Shown here: piece after piece, positions 9,235 through 21,563 of the stretch
Layout: the number at the start of each line of letters is the position of its first letter
How positions within the stretch are numbered: the stretch's first letter is position 1
Assembly: GCA_017654935.2 (NCBI GenBank)
Contig: CM065710.1
Coordinates: forward strand, 28,352,285-28,416,284
DNA from: Phymorhynchus buccinoides
Lineage: Eukaryota > Mollusca > Gastropoda > Neogastropoda > Raphitomidae
Length of the DNA: 64,000 nt
Direction: 5' to 3'
Notes under the pieces: model-generated
What the model saw: only the letters and a program-made list of their open reading frames with translations
Told to the model about the DNA's origin: nothing
Database searches by the model: none
Translations under genes and position numbers: made by a program

Positions 9235-10111
9235 TACCGTAAAATGCGGACTATAAGCCGCTACTTTTCCCCTCAACTTTGGCCCATGCGGCTTATAGAC
9301 TGATGCGACTCATCTGTGGATTTCTTTTTTCCATTCTACATTTATCAGTATGATTAAATCTGTTTCTGGCCACATTGTTCAGCCCATTTTGAGTTTCTTT
9401 GAGATTCAAAACTGGTTTTGGTAATCAATAGATTCAAATCTCATGTTTAAAAAGTCAGAGAACATTAAATACTCATGTTCTGATAGGAGAATTTCTATTT
9501 TACTTATCAATTGCAGAATTGTGGCGGTACCATAGCCGATGAGGTTTAACCGAGGCGTGGTTACCGCTACACTATATTGTTAAAAACTCGGGACTTTACT
9601 GGTGTTGCACTGCCTCCGGGCATTGCAGCCAGTATTGTTCCCACCATCTTTGTATTTACAAATGTCCCATATGTGTCTATGACCGAGAGGACGTAAAACA
9701 CCATTCTTCATTCGGAGAATTTCTATGTTTGTGTTGGTTTGCACACATACAATTTTCTCTGCGGCCTATAAACTGGTGCGGCTTATATGTGAATAAATAC
9801 CTAAAATTTTTGTCAATTTAACCCTTTCATCGCCACTGGCGCCTCTTGGCACCACAATGATTTAACACCCATGTCACTGAAAGGCATCAAATGAGGGTCT
9901 GGTATCCAGTGACCTTGTTCGTAATTTTGGGAGTTAAGGAGAGGCCTTATTTTATGCATGTCACAGAGGAATCCCCAATATTGCAGACATAATATTTTCT
10001 CTGGCCAGGTAAGTTTAATGGAAAGTTTTGGCTGAAAAACGGCTAGCGTTGAAAGGGTTAAGGGATGCGGCTTATATACAGGTGCGTCTTATAGTCCAGT
10101 TTTTACGGTAC
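9235..10111. mobile_element. TACCGTAAAA terminal-inverted-repeat element with nested repeats
   Basis: The left end is TACCGTAAAA, three bases, then GGACTATAAGCCGC. The right end is the inverse (gcgtcttatagtcc, then tttttacggtac), with gtatg on both sides. It contains a family-C repeat (about 9523-9700) and a piggyBac-like MITE (9822-10057). The same end motif recurs at 18735, 21260, 31000, 32954 and 33840, so this is an abundant family. Confidence 0.75.
9822..10057. mobile_element. piggyBac-like MITE (TTAA target)
   Basis: The ends are CCCTTTCATCGCC and inverted gctagcgttgaaaggg, flanked by TTAA at 9818-9821 and 10058-10061. The interior ctcttggcaccacaatgatt and catcaaatgagggtctg is shared (inverted) with copies at 33014 and 35240. 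A TTAA target and CCCTTT ends are the piggyBac signature. Confidence 0.8.
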
Positions 10112-10116
10112 GTATG

Positions 10117-11404
10117 TGTGTGTGTGTCTCGGTACTGTCTGTGTGTGACCAAAATCTGTTCCACTTCATAGCGCCTAAACCACTGAACCAATCTTTCCGA
10201 AACTTGGCAGAATTATTCCTTAGGGTGCCTAGATGCTGCACGTGACATTTTGAAGGGGCCAATAGCACAGTGAGAGTGAGGGCTGAGGGGGGCCACGAAA
10301 ACAAGTGCTCATAGTTTCAAAACTGTTGGCGTTAGACCACTATAACCATATATTTTCGTGATCAGCATCATTGGGGAAATGCAGTGGAAGACAATTTGAA
10401 GGGTCCAAAAGGACGGTGAGACTGAGAGCCAGCAGATTTGTTTTCTGTCTGTCCCAAGGATATCTCCCGAACCGCTTTACAGAATCGCTTAAAATTTTGT
10501 GTGGTGGTGTGTCGCCAAGAGAGGAAGGCATCCAAGCATAAATTTATTGCTGTCTTGACCTTGACATATGACCTTGAAACCCCAAAAAATCTTCAATGGG
10601 CCATATCTTCTACACCGTTGGACTTACAGTCTTCAAACTTGGCATGTAGGTGCATTGGCTTGTGGCGATTCCGATCAGGGTCAAGGACATCGGTAGACCT
10701 TGAAAGTGGTGAGGGTGTTGCTGGTAACTGGGACTACGTTTATATGGCGTTGCCATCTTGTTTATTGTATCTAACCTGTTGATGTGCTTATAGAATATTC
10801 TGGAAACCAAACTGTTCTTTTGCCATAATTACATTACATATGACAGGAGTATAATTATGACGAAGATTCTTCATAAATTCATATATAATTATATTCAATG
10901 AAGATTCTTTGATAACAAAAAAACCCGCTTGTTAATGGGGATTGGGTCTCAGTTTATAATCGCAGCCATAATCTGATACAATATTGTAAGCTTTTCACCC
11001 CTTTTTGTTGTTTGTTTATTTTATTATTTTTTAATTTTTATGTTATTTTTTTAAATTCTGTGATGTATCATACTTTTTTTTCTTTTTTTAAACTTTAAAT
11101 CTCTAAAGCGTTCAGAGGTTTAAGGACGAGCGCTGTATAAATTGTCAAAATAAATAATTAAGTGAATAAACTTGCTTTCTCAGTTTGCCAATTAATTTTT
11201 GTTCTCGTTAGCTTCGGGAAACCGGAGTATTAGTGTTCGCTAAGACAGTCTGTTTTTTGTGTGTATGCAAATGTTGTTTTGTTGGCTTTGTTGTATTGTT
11301 TGTAATTTGAAATTAATTAAATATGCAAACACTGTATAATGCGCAAATTTTGCTGGAAGCCTGGCTATTGGTAGATGTAGGTGTGTTAAAGCAAGTCCTG
11401 ACTT
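10117..11404. other. Unclassified intergenic repeat-like DNA
   Basis: The stretch 10130-10700 repeats the themes accnnctgaacc, aatctttccgaaacttgg and tgacattttgaaggg, like an old internal duplication. The remainder is AT-rich. No gene is recognised, and short open frames here have no family signature. Confidence 0.4.
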
Positions 11405-12030
11405 TGTGTGGTGTCGTAGCTGATTGTGTGTGTGTGTATGTACGTGTGTGTGTGTGTGTATCATACACACACACACACGTACATACACTGTATGTGTGTG
11501 TGTGTGTGATTGTGTGTGTGTGTACAGATAGTGTGATTGGTGAAGTTGTATGGTGTATGTGTGCATGTGTTCGTAGTTGTATGTGGGAGGGGGTGGAGGG
11601 TACAGATAGTGTGATTGGTGCAATGTGAAGTTGTATGGTGTGTGTGTGCGTTTGTGCATGTTCGTTCGTAGTTGTAGGGGGGGGGGGGGGGGGGGTACAG
11701 ATAGTGTGATTGGGGGAATGTGAAGTTGTATGGTGTGTGTGTGTGTGTGTGCATGTGTTCGTAGTTGTATGTGTGGGGGGGGGGGGGGGGTGTACAGATA
11801 GTGTGATTGGTGCAGTGTGAAGTTGTATGGTGTGTGCATGTGTTCGTAGTTGTATGTGGGAGGTGGGTACAGATAGTGTGATTGGGGGAATGTGAAGTTG
11901 TGTGAGTGTGTGTGAGCATGTGTTCGTAGTTGTATGTGGGAAGTGGGGGGATGTGTGTGTGTGTATACAGATAGTGTGATTGGTGCAATGTGAAGTTGTA
12001 TGGTGTGTGTGCATAGTTGTAGGTGTGTGT
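11405..12030. repeat. VNTR of about 65-95 bp, GT-rich
   Basis: About six units contain tacagatagtgtgattgg, then gtgaagttgtatggtgtgtg and gttcgtagttgtatgtg, with length variation in GT and G runs. Confidence 0.92.
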
Positions 12031-12919
12031 TGAGACGAAATGGGGGTTGGGGTAGAAACAGTTTGTGTGATGTTTTCTATTAAAGATCAGAAACATAAAT
12101 TCCAGATTTTTTTAGTTGAATAATGTTTCTCCGTGTGTCTGTGTATCAGCACGTGTGCGTGTTTTCTAAAGCTTTGCTGGAAAGAAAGCCCAGGCATCTC
12201 TCTCTCTCTTCTGTCTCTCTCTCTTTTTGTTTGTCTGTCTGTCTCTCCGTCTCCTCTCAACACCCTCTCTCTGTCTCTGTCTCTGTCAAACAGTCTCTCT
12301 CTGTCTCTCTCACATGTTAGGGGTGTCAGCTTTGCCAACTGCAGTGTATGTAAAGTAACCGCGTACGTGAACATCAATTTTTATACCATTTTGTATAGTG
12401 TTGGTGAACAATTGTGACAGAGTATAGGAAAACCAGGCTAAAGCCGGAAATTATCACTTTTGACGTTTTTATATAATCTGAAAGTTTAAATTCTACAGAC
12501 TGAAAAGCAAAAAACAGAAATGATCCATCTGGCATAGTCTTTTTTCTATAATTTTTTAAAGTTGACAAAATACAATCAAGTATAACTAAGCTACCTGTTT
12601 TTGTGCATTGCTAAGAATGTCTCTCAGCGACTTTAGCCGGGTTTTCCCATACTCTGTCACAATTGTTAATGATTTTTATAGAGTCATGCATGCGTTGCAG
12701 AACCTCAATCATAGACAAGAAATTGTGTGTGTGCGCTTTGGTGGGGTTGTTACATGTATTTGAATCGAACGCAAAAGAAAGAAATATAATAAATCTGATA
12801 CTGTGTGCATCTATCAGACATGAGATTTGTCGGGAAATTTCTTGATTTCAGGAAATATTTTTTAAAGCCGGTAGCGCTGTTCTTGAGATAAGTGTAAATC
12901 CGTTGAAAATGGGAGTGCA

Positions 12920-12967
<48 letters not shown>

Positions 12968-13253
12968 GGGGGGGGCTGTTTGACTGGGAGTGGCTGATGG
13001 AAGCATGGACAAAGCAACCACGCCCTAAGTTGCCACTCAAATCCGCAAACCAATCTGGGACGTTCATCCCGTTCAGATGAAGCCCACTTCCAACAGCCAC
13101 TTCGTTAAAGTTCATTTCTTGGATCAGGATCAGGATTTTGTTTGATTAGGACAACCAGGGGCCTACACCGGTCGGTCCCCCCGAGAACTTTTCTGGAAAT
13201 TTCACTTTCCTCTGATCTCATGTCTAATCTATCTGTGTGATTTTGTTTGTTTG
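12031..13253. other. Intergenic sequence with (CT)n and poly-G tracts
   Basis: It holds a CT-rich stretch at about 12195-12315 and a G homopolymer of about 55 bases at 12920-12975. The block tagccgggttttcccatact near 12640, inverted as ataggaaaaccaggctaaag near 12425, marks an inverted-repeat element at about 12412-12662. No gene is seen. Confidence 0.5.
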
Positions 13254-14007
13254 GTAAAGGTGAAGATCCCCCTCCTCCATTTCTCAGTTCTTTCCGGGTT
13301 TTTTCAGTGTTGCCTTTCTTATGCCCCCCCCCCCCCCCCCCCACCTGCGTGCGCATCTCGACCCTTCCAACGGAAGTGTCGCCATCTTAGTCCTTATTTG
13401 TGTGTAAGCAAAGTGAAAATGTTATCTAAATGTGTAAAGAAAACATCCAGATGTTATAAATACAGTTTAGATAAGTTTCGAATTGGAACAGCCAAATACG
13501 CAGCATCGATCTGGCATTTTTCAAAAAAAGTTACTGACTAAGATGGCGGTCTCCCATAATATGTCGCTCCTTGTGGCCGGATATGACGACACGTGGGTAC
13601 CAGCCATTGGAGATTGAGCGCTTCATCCTCTGTCGTTTGCTATATTTAACGCTAATTTTCATCCATTTACATAATTAAACACATGCCTTCAATAATGATA
13701 GAAGACAAAGGCAAGACGGGAAAGAGCGCAATGAACCATGACTGTGTCAAACGCTCCGCGGCTGTTGTGTGTACTGCACTACATAGGGGTGTGTTGGGGT
13801 GTGGTGTGTGTGTGTGTCCTATTAGATAATGGCCTTTATCATGACTGCAATTAATTATTCAACAAAGATAATTAGCTCCAAAAGTTGATAGGAAAGGCAG
13901 GTGTGTTGTGTTAATTAATGTTTGGTAAGAAAGGCAGGTATGAAAATGCGGGGAGAGCTGAGAAATTGAAGGGGGGGCGGGGGGCACTTCTTCACCTTTA
14001 CCATTTT
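13254..14007. mobile_element. Older, longer relative of the palindromic MITE
   Basis: The left end is ggtaaaggtgaagat and the right end is gcacttcttcacctttacc. Inside are gtaagaaaggcaggtatg and acgggaaagagcgcaatg, then tgtactgcactacatag, matching the arm and core of the 400-bp MITEs. It is about 750 bp and diverged, with extra internal sequence that may be closer to the parental transposon. Confidence 0.6.
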
Positions 14008-14268
14008 TTTATATTATTTTTTGGGTTTTTGTTGGTGTATCTTTCTCCCGATGAAGCATAATTACGTGCGGATATGATATATTTTGTAGATTGGTTATTA
14101 TGCTAAGAGATGACTCAGATGTTTATGAAACTTCATTCGAAGTGTCTTGTGTATAGTGATTTCACCCATGTGTGATAATAGGAAGAATCGTGCACAGGTG
14201 TTTTTTCTTCCTAAGGTTTATTACACATTTTTGTGGGACAATAATCAGAGCTTACTTGTGCAGTGTAT

Positions 14269-15113
14269 GTGACCCAGCTCCACGAAAGGGACAGTAAGTG
14301 TCAAACTGACCATTCTGAGAAAATTATACACCTGAAACGAAAATGAGGTTTTACGTCCTCTCGGCCTGGGATGGGACATTTGTTTTGTTAGAGATAACAG
14401 TCAGGACTAGACGAGTACAACCAGTACGACACAAAACAGGAACAACATAGAAACAAACTCCAGGCGATTCTCTTTCTAGTGATATAAGAACCATTCTTGT
14501 GTCTTTTTCTGTCCCAGGGTTATGAGCATTTCTTCTTCTTCTTCGATCGCTCAGACAGTTTCCTGTCGATTATGAGCGCAGATGCGTCATGCTGCCGTTA
14601 TGCGCCTAACTTACAAATAGTTAGGCCCAGCAAGTCCGACTTCGGCTGGAGGAAATCTTTTTGAAAGTGTTTCGTGAAAAAAAGGCAGGAGAATGGACCG
14701 GTAAGGCAGAAAGATAGTAGATGACAGTAAGCAAAGGGAAAAGGCAGAGTCAAAGAGAATGACAGATTAGAGGAAGCTACAAGCACAGAAGGTGGGGGAA
14801 CTATTTATGCAAAAGTCTCCCCGGTATCCCCATATGAGCATTTAAAGTTAGTAGGGTGAGCATCGGCCATTTTGAGAAAACAGTCTAAAATCTAGCCTAG
14901 CTGAAGAAAATGCTTTGACCTACTCGTTTTAAAACACTTATAAGATCACTTAGAGACAGGATTAAAGATTGTCCTTTATAAATATGACAGATAAGATGTT
15001 AGAGAACACGAAAATACCCATAACTCAAAATTGACAGAGATTTTTGACTTTGCAAGCCTGTTGTGAGAAACTAGCCCAGCGACTTAATGTCCCTTTTTGT
15101 GGTGCTGTGTCAC
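14269..15113. mobile_element. GTGACCCAGC terminal-inverted-repeat element with nested SINE
   Basis: The left end is gtgacccagctccacgaaag and the right end is the inverse tttgtggtgctgtgtcac. A 435-bp uninterrupted relative is at 23451-23881. A family-A SINE (14534-14831) is inserted in it and flanked by a 10-bp repeat. Confidence 0.75.
14534..14831 (-). mobile_element. Family-A SINE-like element, full-length copy with target duplication
   Basis: It is flanked by ATGAGCATTT on both sides, which defines its ends. In its own (minus-strand) sense it runs from GGGGATACC through a TATA-like ataaatag to a tail of GAA repeats. No tRNA A or B boxes are seen. Near the 3' end are two inverted repeats: GCCTAACTA...TAGTTAGGC in the family, and CGCTCA..GACAG-GAAA-CTGTC-TGAGCG. 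The target duplication and tail imply retrotransposition. Confidence 0.85.
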
Positions 15114-15389
15114 ATATTAGATGTTTGTGAATGTAAAATCGATTGAATATTTATGAAGAAAAAAAAATGTTTTGCAAGTCCTGCTTTGCTCGTGATAATG
15201 TATGGAAATGTCATTGCGTTATCCAAATTAAAAGAATCGCGTGAGTGGTAGGGGGGGAGGGGATTCAGAGTTTGTCTCAGAATTATTATTTTTTCCGGGT
15301 TAAACGCCAAATTGTAGTATATCATCTTTGTGTCGTTCCACAAGGTACCATCGCAAAAAGAATAAGGGACACTTTTTTTTCTTTCTGTA

Positions 15390-15690
15390 TTGGTTGCTCA
15401 GTTTCCTGTCGTATGAGTGCAGATGCGTCATGCTGCCGTTATGCGCCTAAGAAATAGTTAGGCCGAGCTTTGGCTGGGGACAATTTTTGTAGGAATTTTC
15501 TAGAACCAAGGCCAGAGAACGGTCCAGTTTAAGGCAGAAAGATGGTAGATCACTAGATGACAGTAAGCAAAAGGAAAAGGCAGTCAAAGAGAGTGATAGA
15601 TTAGAAGACGTTACAAGCCAAGAACTACCAGAAGATGGAACTATTTTTTACTAAAGACACCCCCCCCACACCCTCCCCGGTATCCCCACT
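15390..15690 (-). mobile_element. Family-A SINE-like element
   Basis: It runs from ttgctcagtttcctgtcg to ggtatccccactggg, nearly full length. A further repeat block (atggaggcacgaggcatcc, about 15700-15770) follows and recurs at 21950, 43975 and 53430. Confidence 0.82.
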
Positions 15691-15794
15691 GGGAGACTCA
15701 TGGAGGGGGCAGGGTCGTTCAGCTCCCCATATGGAGGCACGAGGCATCCACCCACTATAACGTCCGTCAAATGCATTGATGAAAGCTAGAAGGT

Positions 15795-16346
15795 ACAGTG
15801 GAACCTCCCATATAAGACTCCCTCCCACATAAGACCTACTTCCCTGAGACATTGCCCCATTCTTTGTGAGTATTCAAATTACCTCCCTTGTAAGACTCCC
15901 TCCCACATAAGACCTACTTCCCTGAGACATTGCCCCATTCTTTGTGAGTATTCAAATTACCTCCCTTTTAAGACTCCCTCCCACATAAGACCTACTTCCC
16001 TGAGACATTGCCCTTCTTTGTAAGTATTCAAATTACCTCCCTTGTAAGACCCCTTCCCACATAAGACCTACTTCCCTGAGACATTGCCCCATTCTTTGTG
16101 AGTATTCAAATTACCTCCCTTGTAAGACTCCCTCCCACAGAAGACCTACTTCTCTGAGACATTGCCCCATTCCTTGTGAGTATTAAAATTACCTCCCTAT
16201 TAAGACTTCCTCCCACATAAGACCTCTGAGACATTGCCCTATTCTTTGTGAGTATTAAAATTACCTCCCTTGTAAGACCCCCTCCCTTATAAGACCTAAT
16301 TTTGGATGATTTTCGAAGGTCTTATAAGGGAGGTTCCACTGTACTA
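15795..16346. mobile_element. pogo/Tigger-like element enclosing a 77-bp minisatellite
   Basis: The ends are tacagtggaacctccc and its inverse gggaggttccactgta, with TA at both borders as in Tc1/mariner-pogo elements. Nearly the whole interior is about seven units of 73-79 bp (cctcccacataagacctact, then gagacattgccccattc and attcaaattac). The unit start (cctcccttgtaagac) resembles the terminal repeat. Confidence 0.8.
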
Positions 16347-17568
16347 CCAAAAATAGACTAAAGAACGTTGATAATATGTGATGCAGTACGCGAATACCCA
16401 GCTAAAGTCGGCCAGCCACAAGAGAGAGAAAGAAAGAGAGAAAGAAAGAGAGATTTGATTGATTGAAAATGTTTTCAAAATAAAGTATTAGAGATAGATG
16501 AATTCTGTTTTTTGCCTGTTAATCTGTTGTCTCTGGCCTCTCTGAAAATATAAGTCAAAAGTGATCATTTACGACATTAGCCTGGTTTTCCTGTGCTGCA
16601 TCATATATGCTTGGACTGTCTCCAGACAATTTGGCAATTTCTTTATTAATCAGTGTAATATTACACTGTGTGCAAAAATACCATAATTTTATGTCTGTCC
16701 ATCAAATTCATGTATTTAATCATTCTTTTCATCATTGCTTCTTTTAAAAAAAAAAAAATTTATATGTTTTTTTGTTATATACAAATGTATTTATACTTGT
16801 GGCGGTGCCATAGCCGATGAGGTTTAACCGAGGCGTGGTTACAGCTATCTGTATTAATATAAAAAAATCGGGACTTTACTGGTTTCGTACTGCCTCCGGG
16901 CATTGCCTCCAGTATTGTTCCCACCATATTTGTATTTACAAATGTCCCATATGTGTCTGATTCAGACCAAGAGGACGTAAAACACCATTTTCGCCTCGCT
17001 GCTTCTTATTTTTTTTCATCGTAGCTTTCGCTCCTGTTTGTCTGCTCTATCAGAAAAGTTGTATTATCACTTGCACTGAAAACTGCCTTCATTTTTTGCT
17101 GTGGTTTTTTTCTCTCCCCTTATGTTGTTGTATATGGTTTGCAAATCGTCCGTGAAATGAACAAAACTTGTATCTCAATTTTGGTAATTTTGAGAAAAAA
17201 AGAAAAAAACTTAAAAAAATTAACTGCATTGTCCACAATTGATTAACTATGGTGAATATGTATTGTTGTTTCAGACATTGCGAGTTTAGTCCTGCATTTT
17301 GTTAAAATTACTTTGACATTTTGTGTAAGACTTAAAAAGAACGAAAATATGAGGTTTTTGTCCTTAACTAGATCTGAATTTGGGACTTACAGAGTTGTTC
17401 TTCCATTTTCACAACCTCATTTACCCCAGATAGAAAGTCGTTAGAGATACGAGCTTATGGTGGAAGGTGGTGGGAAAAATGACTATATGAGCTGACTATG
17501 TATCTAACTCAAAATTTTTTTTTTAAATCGAGATACGGGGTTTTTGAATTTCACCGACAAAATGGTTC
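16347..17568. other. Intergenic DNA with family-C repeat
   Basis: Family C is at about 16800-16985 (gtgccatagccgatgagg, actgcctccgggcattg, aaatgtcccatatgtgtctg). Other copies are at 9523-9700, 21600-21735 (inverted) and 53095-53215 (inverted). The rest is AT-rich with no gene seen. Confidence 0.6.
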
Positions 17569-17882
17569 TGTCTTCTTCTTCGATCGCTCAGACAGTTTCC
17601 TGTCAATTATGAGCGCAGATGCGTCATGCTGTCATTATGCGCCTAACTAAGAAATAGGCCCAGCAAGTCCAACTTCGGCTGGAGGAGGAAATGTTTTTGA
17701 AAGTTTCGTGAAAAAAGGCAGGAGAATGGACCCAAGTAAGGCAGAAAGATAGTAGATGGACAAGGCAGAAAGGGAAAAGGCAGAGTCAAAGAGAGTTGAC
17801 AGATTAGAGGAAGTTACAAGCACAGAACTTCCAGAAGGTGGGGGAACTATTTATACAAAAGACCCCCCGGTATCCCCAGGGG
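17569..17882 (-). mobile_element. Family-A SINE-like element
   Basis: It is nearly full length, from cttcttcttcgatcgctcag to ccggtatcccc. Confidence 0.85.
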
Positions 17883-17939
17883 GGGAAAATGGTTCTGTGA
17901 TTTGTTTGTTCTGAACGATTAAGGGGAGAGAAAGCTTCA

Positions 17940-18127
17940 GGGCTGAGTTTTAAATTAAATATTCATGGGCCAAGTTACAAGGTTTTTGTGTGTGTGTGAT
18001 CTCCCTTGAATTTAATTTCAGTTGATGAGTTAAAAACGGGTCAAGTTACAAGTTTTTTGTGTGATCTCCCTTGAATTTAATTTCAGTTGATGAGTTGCAA
18101 AAAGCATGTAGTATAACACTAGCTTAG
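17940..18127. repeat. Short tandem duplication
   Basis: gatctcccttgaatttaatt, then tcagttgatgagtt, occurs twice in direct orientation about 70 bp apart. Confidence 0.75.
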
Positions 18128-18670
18128 CAGTTTAACTCTTCTAGCACCATGGGTGAATGTATTCGCCCGGTACACCACACTTCACTCCCATCATTAACAG
18201 TTTAGCTCTTCTAGCACCATGGGTGAATGTATTCGCCCGGTACACCACACTTCACTCCCATCATTAACAGTTTAGCTCTTCTAGCACCATGGGTGAATGT
18301 ATTCGCCCGGTACACCACACTTCACTCCCATCATTAGCAGTTTAGCTCTTCTAGCACCATGGGTGAATGTATTCGCCCGGTACACCACACTTCACTCCCA
18401 TCATTAGCAGTTTAGCTCTTCTAGCACCATGGGTGAATGTATTCGCCCGGTACACCACACTTCACTCCCATCATTAGCAGTTTAGCTCTTCTAGCACCAT
18501 GGGTGAATGTATTCGCCCGGTACACCACACTTCACTCCCATCATTAACAGTTTAGCTCTTCTAGCACCATGGGTGAATGTATTCGCCCGGTACACCACAC
18601 TTCACTCCCATCATTAACAGTTTAGCTCTTCTAGCACCATGGGTGAATGTATTCGCCCGGTACACCACAC
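18128..18670. repeat. 70-bp minisatellite, 7.6 units, almost perfect
   Basis: Units start at 18128 and every 70 bp to 18618. The core is ctcttctagcaccatggg, then tgaatgtattcgcccggtac. Units differ only at one A/G position near the end (cattaacag/cattagcag) and one early base. The array stops abruptly inside the right arm of a palindromic MITE at 18671. Confidence 0.95.
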
Positions 18671-18994
18671 ATGGAAAAATAGAATTAACCGAGAAATGTA
18701 GGGGGGGTGGCACATCTTTACCTTTACCAAAAAATTTTATAGACTACAAGGCGCACCTGATTATAAGGCGCACCCCCCAAATTTTATACAAAATTCAGAT
18801 TTTGTTATAGTTTATAAGCTCTAAAAATAGACAAACACATGGCAGGATACTTGGCAGTGAATGTCTTTGCGTTTGGTGGGAGTGTAGTGGTGTCTTGGGC
18901 GAAGGTATTCGGCCCGTGGTGCTGGAAGGGTTTAAGGTTTTTTTCATAATAAAGATCTGATGCCTGGTCCGATGTGCAAAGCTGAGCCACTTTC

Positions 18995-19368
18995 GGTAAA
19001 GGTAAAGATGTGCCACCCCCCTGCATTTCTCGGTTAATTGTATTTTTCCGTTTTTGCCTTTCTTACCATACATAAACTGATAAAGCTGTATTTTAGGAAC
19101 ATTTTTAGCTAATAACCTTTTTGGAATACTAACCCTAAACCTAAACCTACCCCCCACTATGTACTGCAGTACACCGCGATTTGTCACAGTTGTGGTTCGT
19201 TGCATTTTTCCGTCTTATAGGGTGGGGGGTAGGGATAGGGTTAGTATTCCAAAAAGGTTATTAGCTAAAAATGTTCCTAAAATACAGCTTTATGTATGGC
19301 AAGAAAGGCAAAAATGGAAAAATACAATTGAGAAATGTAGGGGAGGGTGGCATATCTTGACCTTTACC
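18995..19368. mobile_element. Palindromic MITE with telomere-like arms
   Basis: It has the same arms and core as 2002-2401, with perfect 8-bp flanks CCACTTTC at 18987-18994 and 19369-19376. In the host sequence the block gatgtgcaaagctga occurs on both the left and right of the insertion. Confidence 0.88.
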
Positions 19369-19816
19369 CCACTTTCAAACTGGAAATACTGAAAGTAGGT
19401 GTAAAATATAAACGTATATTACGAATAAATATGTGCAAATCCTCCGACAGTTCTGATGCCTGGAACTCCGATGTGCAAAGCTGAACCGCTTTCAAACTAG
19501 AAATGGGTATAAAATATGAACGTATATTATGAATAAATCCATGCAGGAAGAAGGTTGGGACTCATGAAATGACAACCGAAAGAACACTGTAAAACTTTGG
19601 ATGGCTTTTGTTGTGAAGATTAGAATTTGGATTTTTCAAATTAGTGTTGTTCACCAATTTCGACTACATTTTTGGGAAGTCCAGATTTGGAAGGGCGAAA
19701 TTGGTGATTTCAATTTTGTGGTGTTTGTAGGAATGTATCAAATGTCGCTAAGCTAGTTTGTGATAAAATACGTGTTGTCTTATTAATCATTTAGACTTAG
19801 TACTGGTGTTGTTTGT

Positions 19817-19999
19817 CAGGCATGGTAGTGGGGGCAAAGTGGTTGTCAATGAAAATGGCCGGGGGTCCAGGGGGCCGAAGAAAATTCAATAAATGAGTGA
19901 AATTTTCACTTTTTCATGCCATTTCAATGCATTTTTTAATCATTTTGTTTCAAACTGTTTCGTGGATTTTCCGCGATTCGCGGAGGTCTACCATGCCTG
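19817..19999. mobile_element. CAGGCATGG-type terminal-inverted-repeat element, short
   Basis: The ends are CAGGCATGGTAG and CTACCATGCCTG, with 6-bp flanks GTTTGT (19811-19816 and 20000-20005). Inside are ccgcgattcgcggaggtc and a pyrimidine/AT-rich body. The long relative at 29755-30656 has the same ends. Confidence 0.82.
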
Positions 20000-20247
20000 G
20001 TTTGTTGATAATTTGAGTGTGTGTGGTTTTAGAGTGACATGATTAAGTTCATTGAAAAGGCTAAAAAGAATATTCACAGCACAAGTACATCAGTAAATAG
20101 GAACATTTGTGGGTTTACTTTGTCAAAGATGTGTACATTTCTGTTGTTCAATGCGATGTATTTGTTTCGAGATGTGTTGTGTGCGTTTGTGCCAATGTTG
20201 ATGATGATATTTCTAAGTTATAAATAATTTTGAAGCCTTGTCACGAT

Positions 20248-20289
<42 letters not shown>

Positions 20290-20363
20290 TGCTCTTGGTT
20301 TCTATTTTTGGACGAATACTTTTTCACATCCCTGTTATGGAACATATCTTTTTAGCCACTTTT

Positions 20364-20763
<400 letters not shown>

Positions 20764-21428
20764 TATGTGTTAATTTGTTGTTATTTTATTTTAATCTAAC
20801 GGACCGAAATATCGAATTGGTGGGTTGGTATGCGTGTTACCTTTTTTTGTCAGTGGGTTGCACGTTATGCAAATGTAACGTTTAATCTCTTTTTTTAAAA
20901 ATCTTCAACCAGTGTGCCACTTTTTGTTTCTATCCGATTTCTCTACATTGTAACATTAAAAAAAAAGAAGTAAATTTTGTTTCCATTATTTTATGGTGGG
21001 TGGTTGGTTTTCCTTGTTGGGATTTTCTCAACTTCAGCTGAATTGATTCACCGTATGCTTTTTGGGGTTGTCTTTAAAAAAAATTTAAAAAAATTGTTCT
21101 ATTCTGAATTTATTGCCACAATCTATGCGAACCAAATGATTATTATAATATTATAATGGCTTTTTGTTGAAATCTATTTTTGAACAGGGGAGAGAAAAAA
21201 ATGTTTTGTGAAATAAAATGTGTGTGATTGAAAACAGCGTTGTTTCCTTTGTTTACCTTATTTTTTGGATTATAAGGCGCACCCCCCAAATTTTACACAA
21301 AATTCAGATTCTGTCATTATATTTGCTTACGCTTAGTCACATTATAAGGCGCAGGGGTCGCAGTCTGGGGAAAAAAGTATCGCCTTAAGAGTCCAAAAAA
21401 TATGGTACGTTCTTCTTAAAGGGCAAGC

Positions 21429-21563
21429 CACACGTCCACTAGAATCGTACGACTGTATGATACGATTCGATCATGTGGTCTCCAAGAGCAAATGTGATTG
21501 GCAGCATCGAGACCACGTGATCGAATCGTATCGTACAGTCGTGCGATTTTAGTGGACGTGTGG
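21429..21563. mobile_element. Fold-back MITE, ~135 bp
   Basis: Left arm agccacacgtccactagaat and right arm attttagtggacgtgtggct are inverted copies of nearly 60 bp. Each contains cgtacgactgta-like and gatacgattcgatca blocks, around a 25-bp loop (caagagcaaatgtgattgg). The copy-B counterpart is at about 52903-53039. Confidence 0.85.

Noticed and set aside
9523..9570. Hammerhead-ribozyme-like motif (ccgatgagg...accgagg) in family C
   Set aside because: The required CUGAUGA core and the conserved GAAA with cleavage triplet are not all present, and I could not arrange the three stems.
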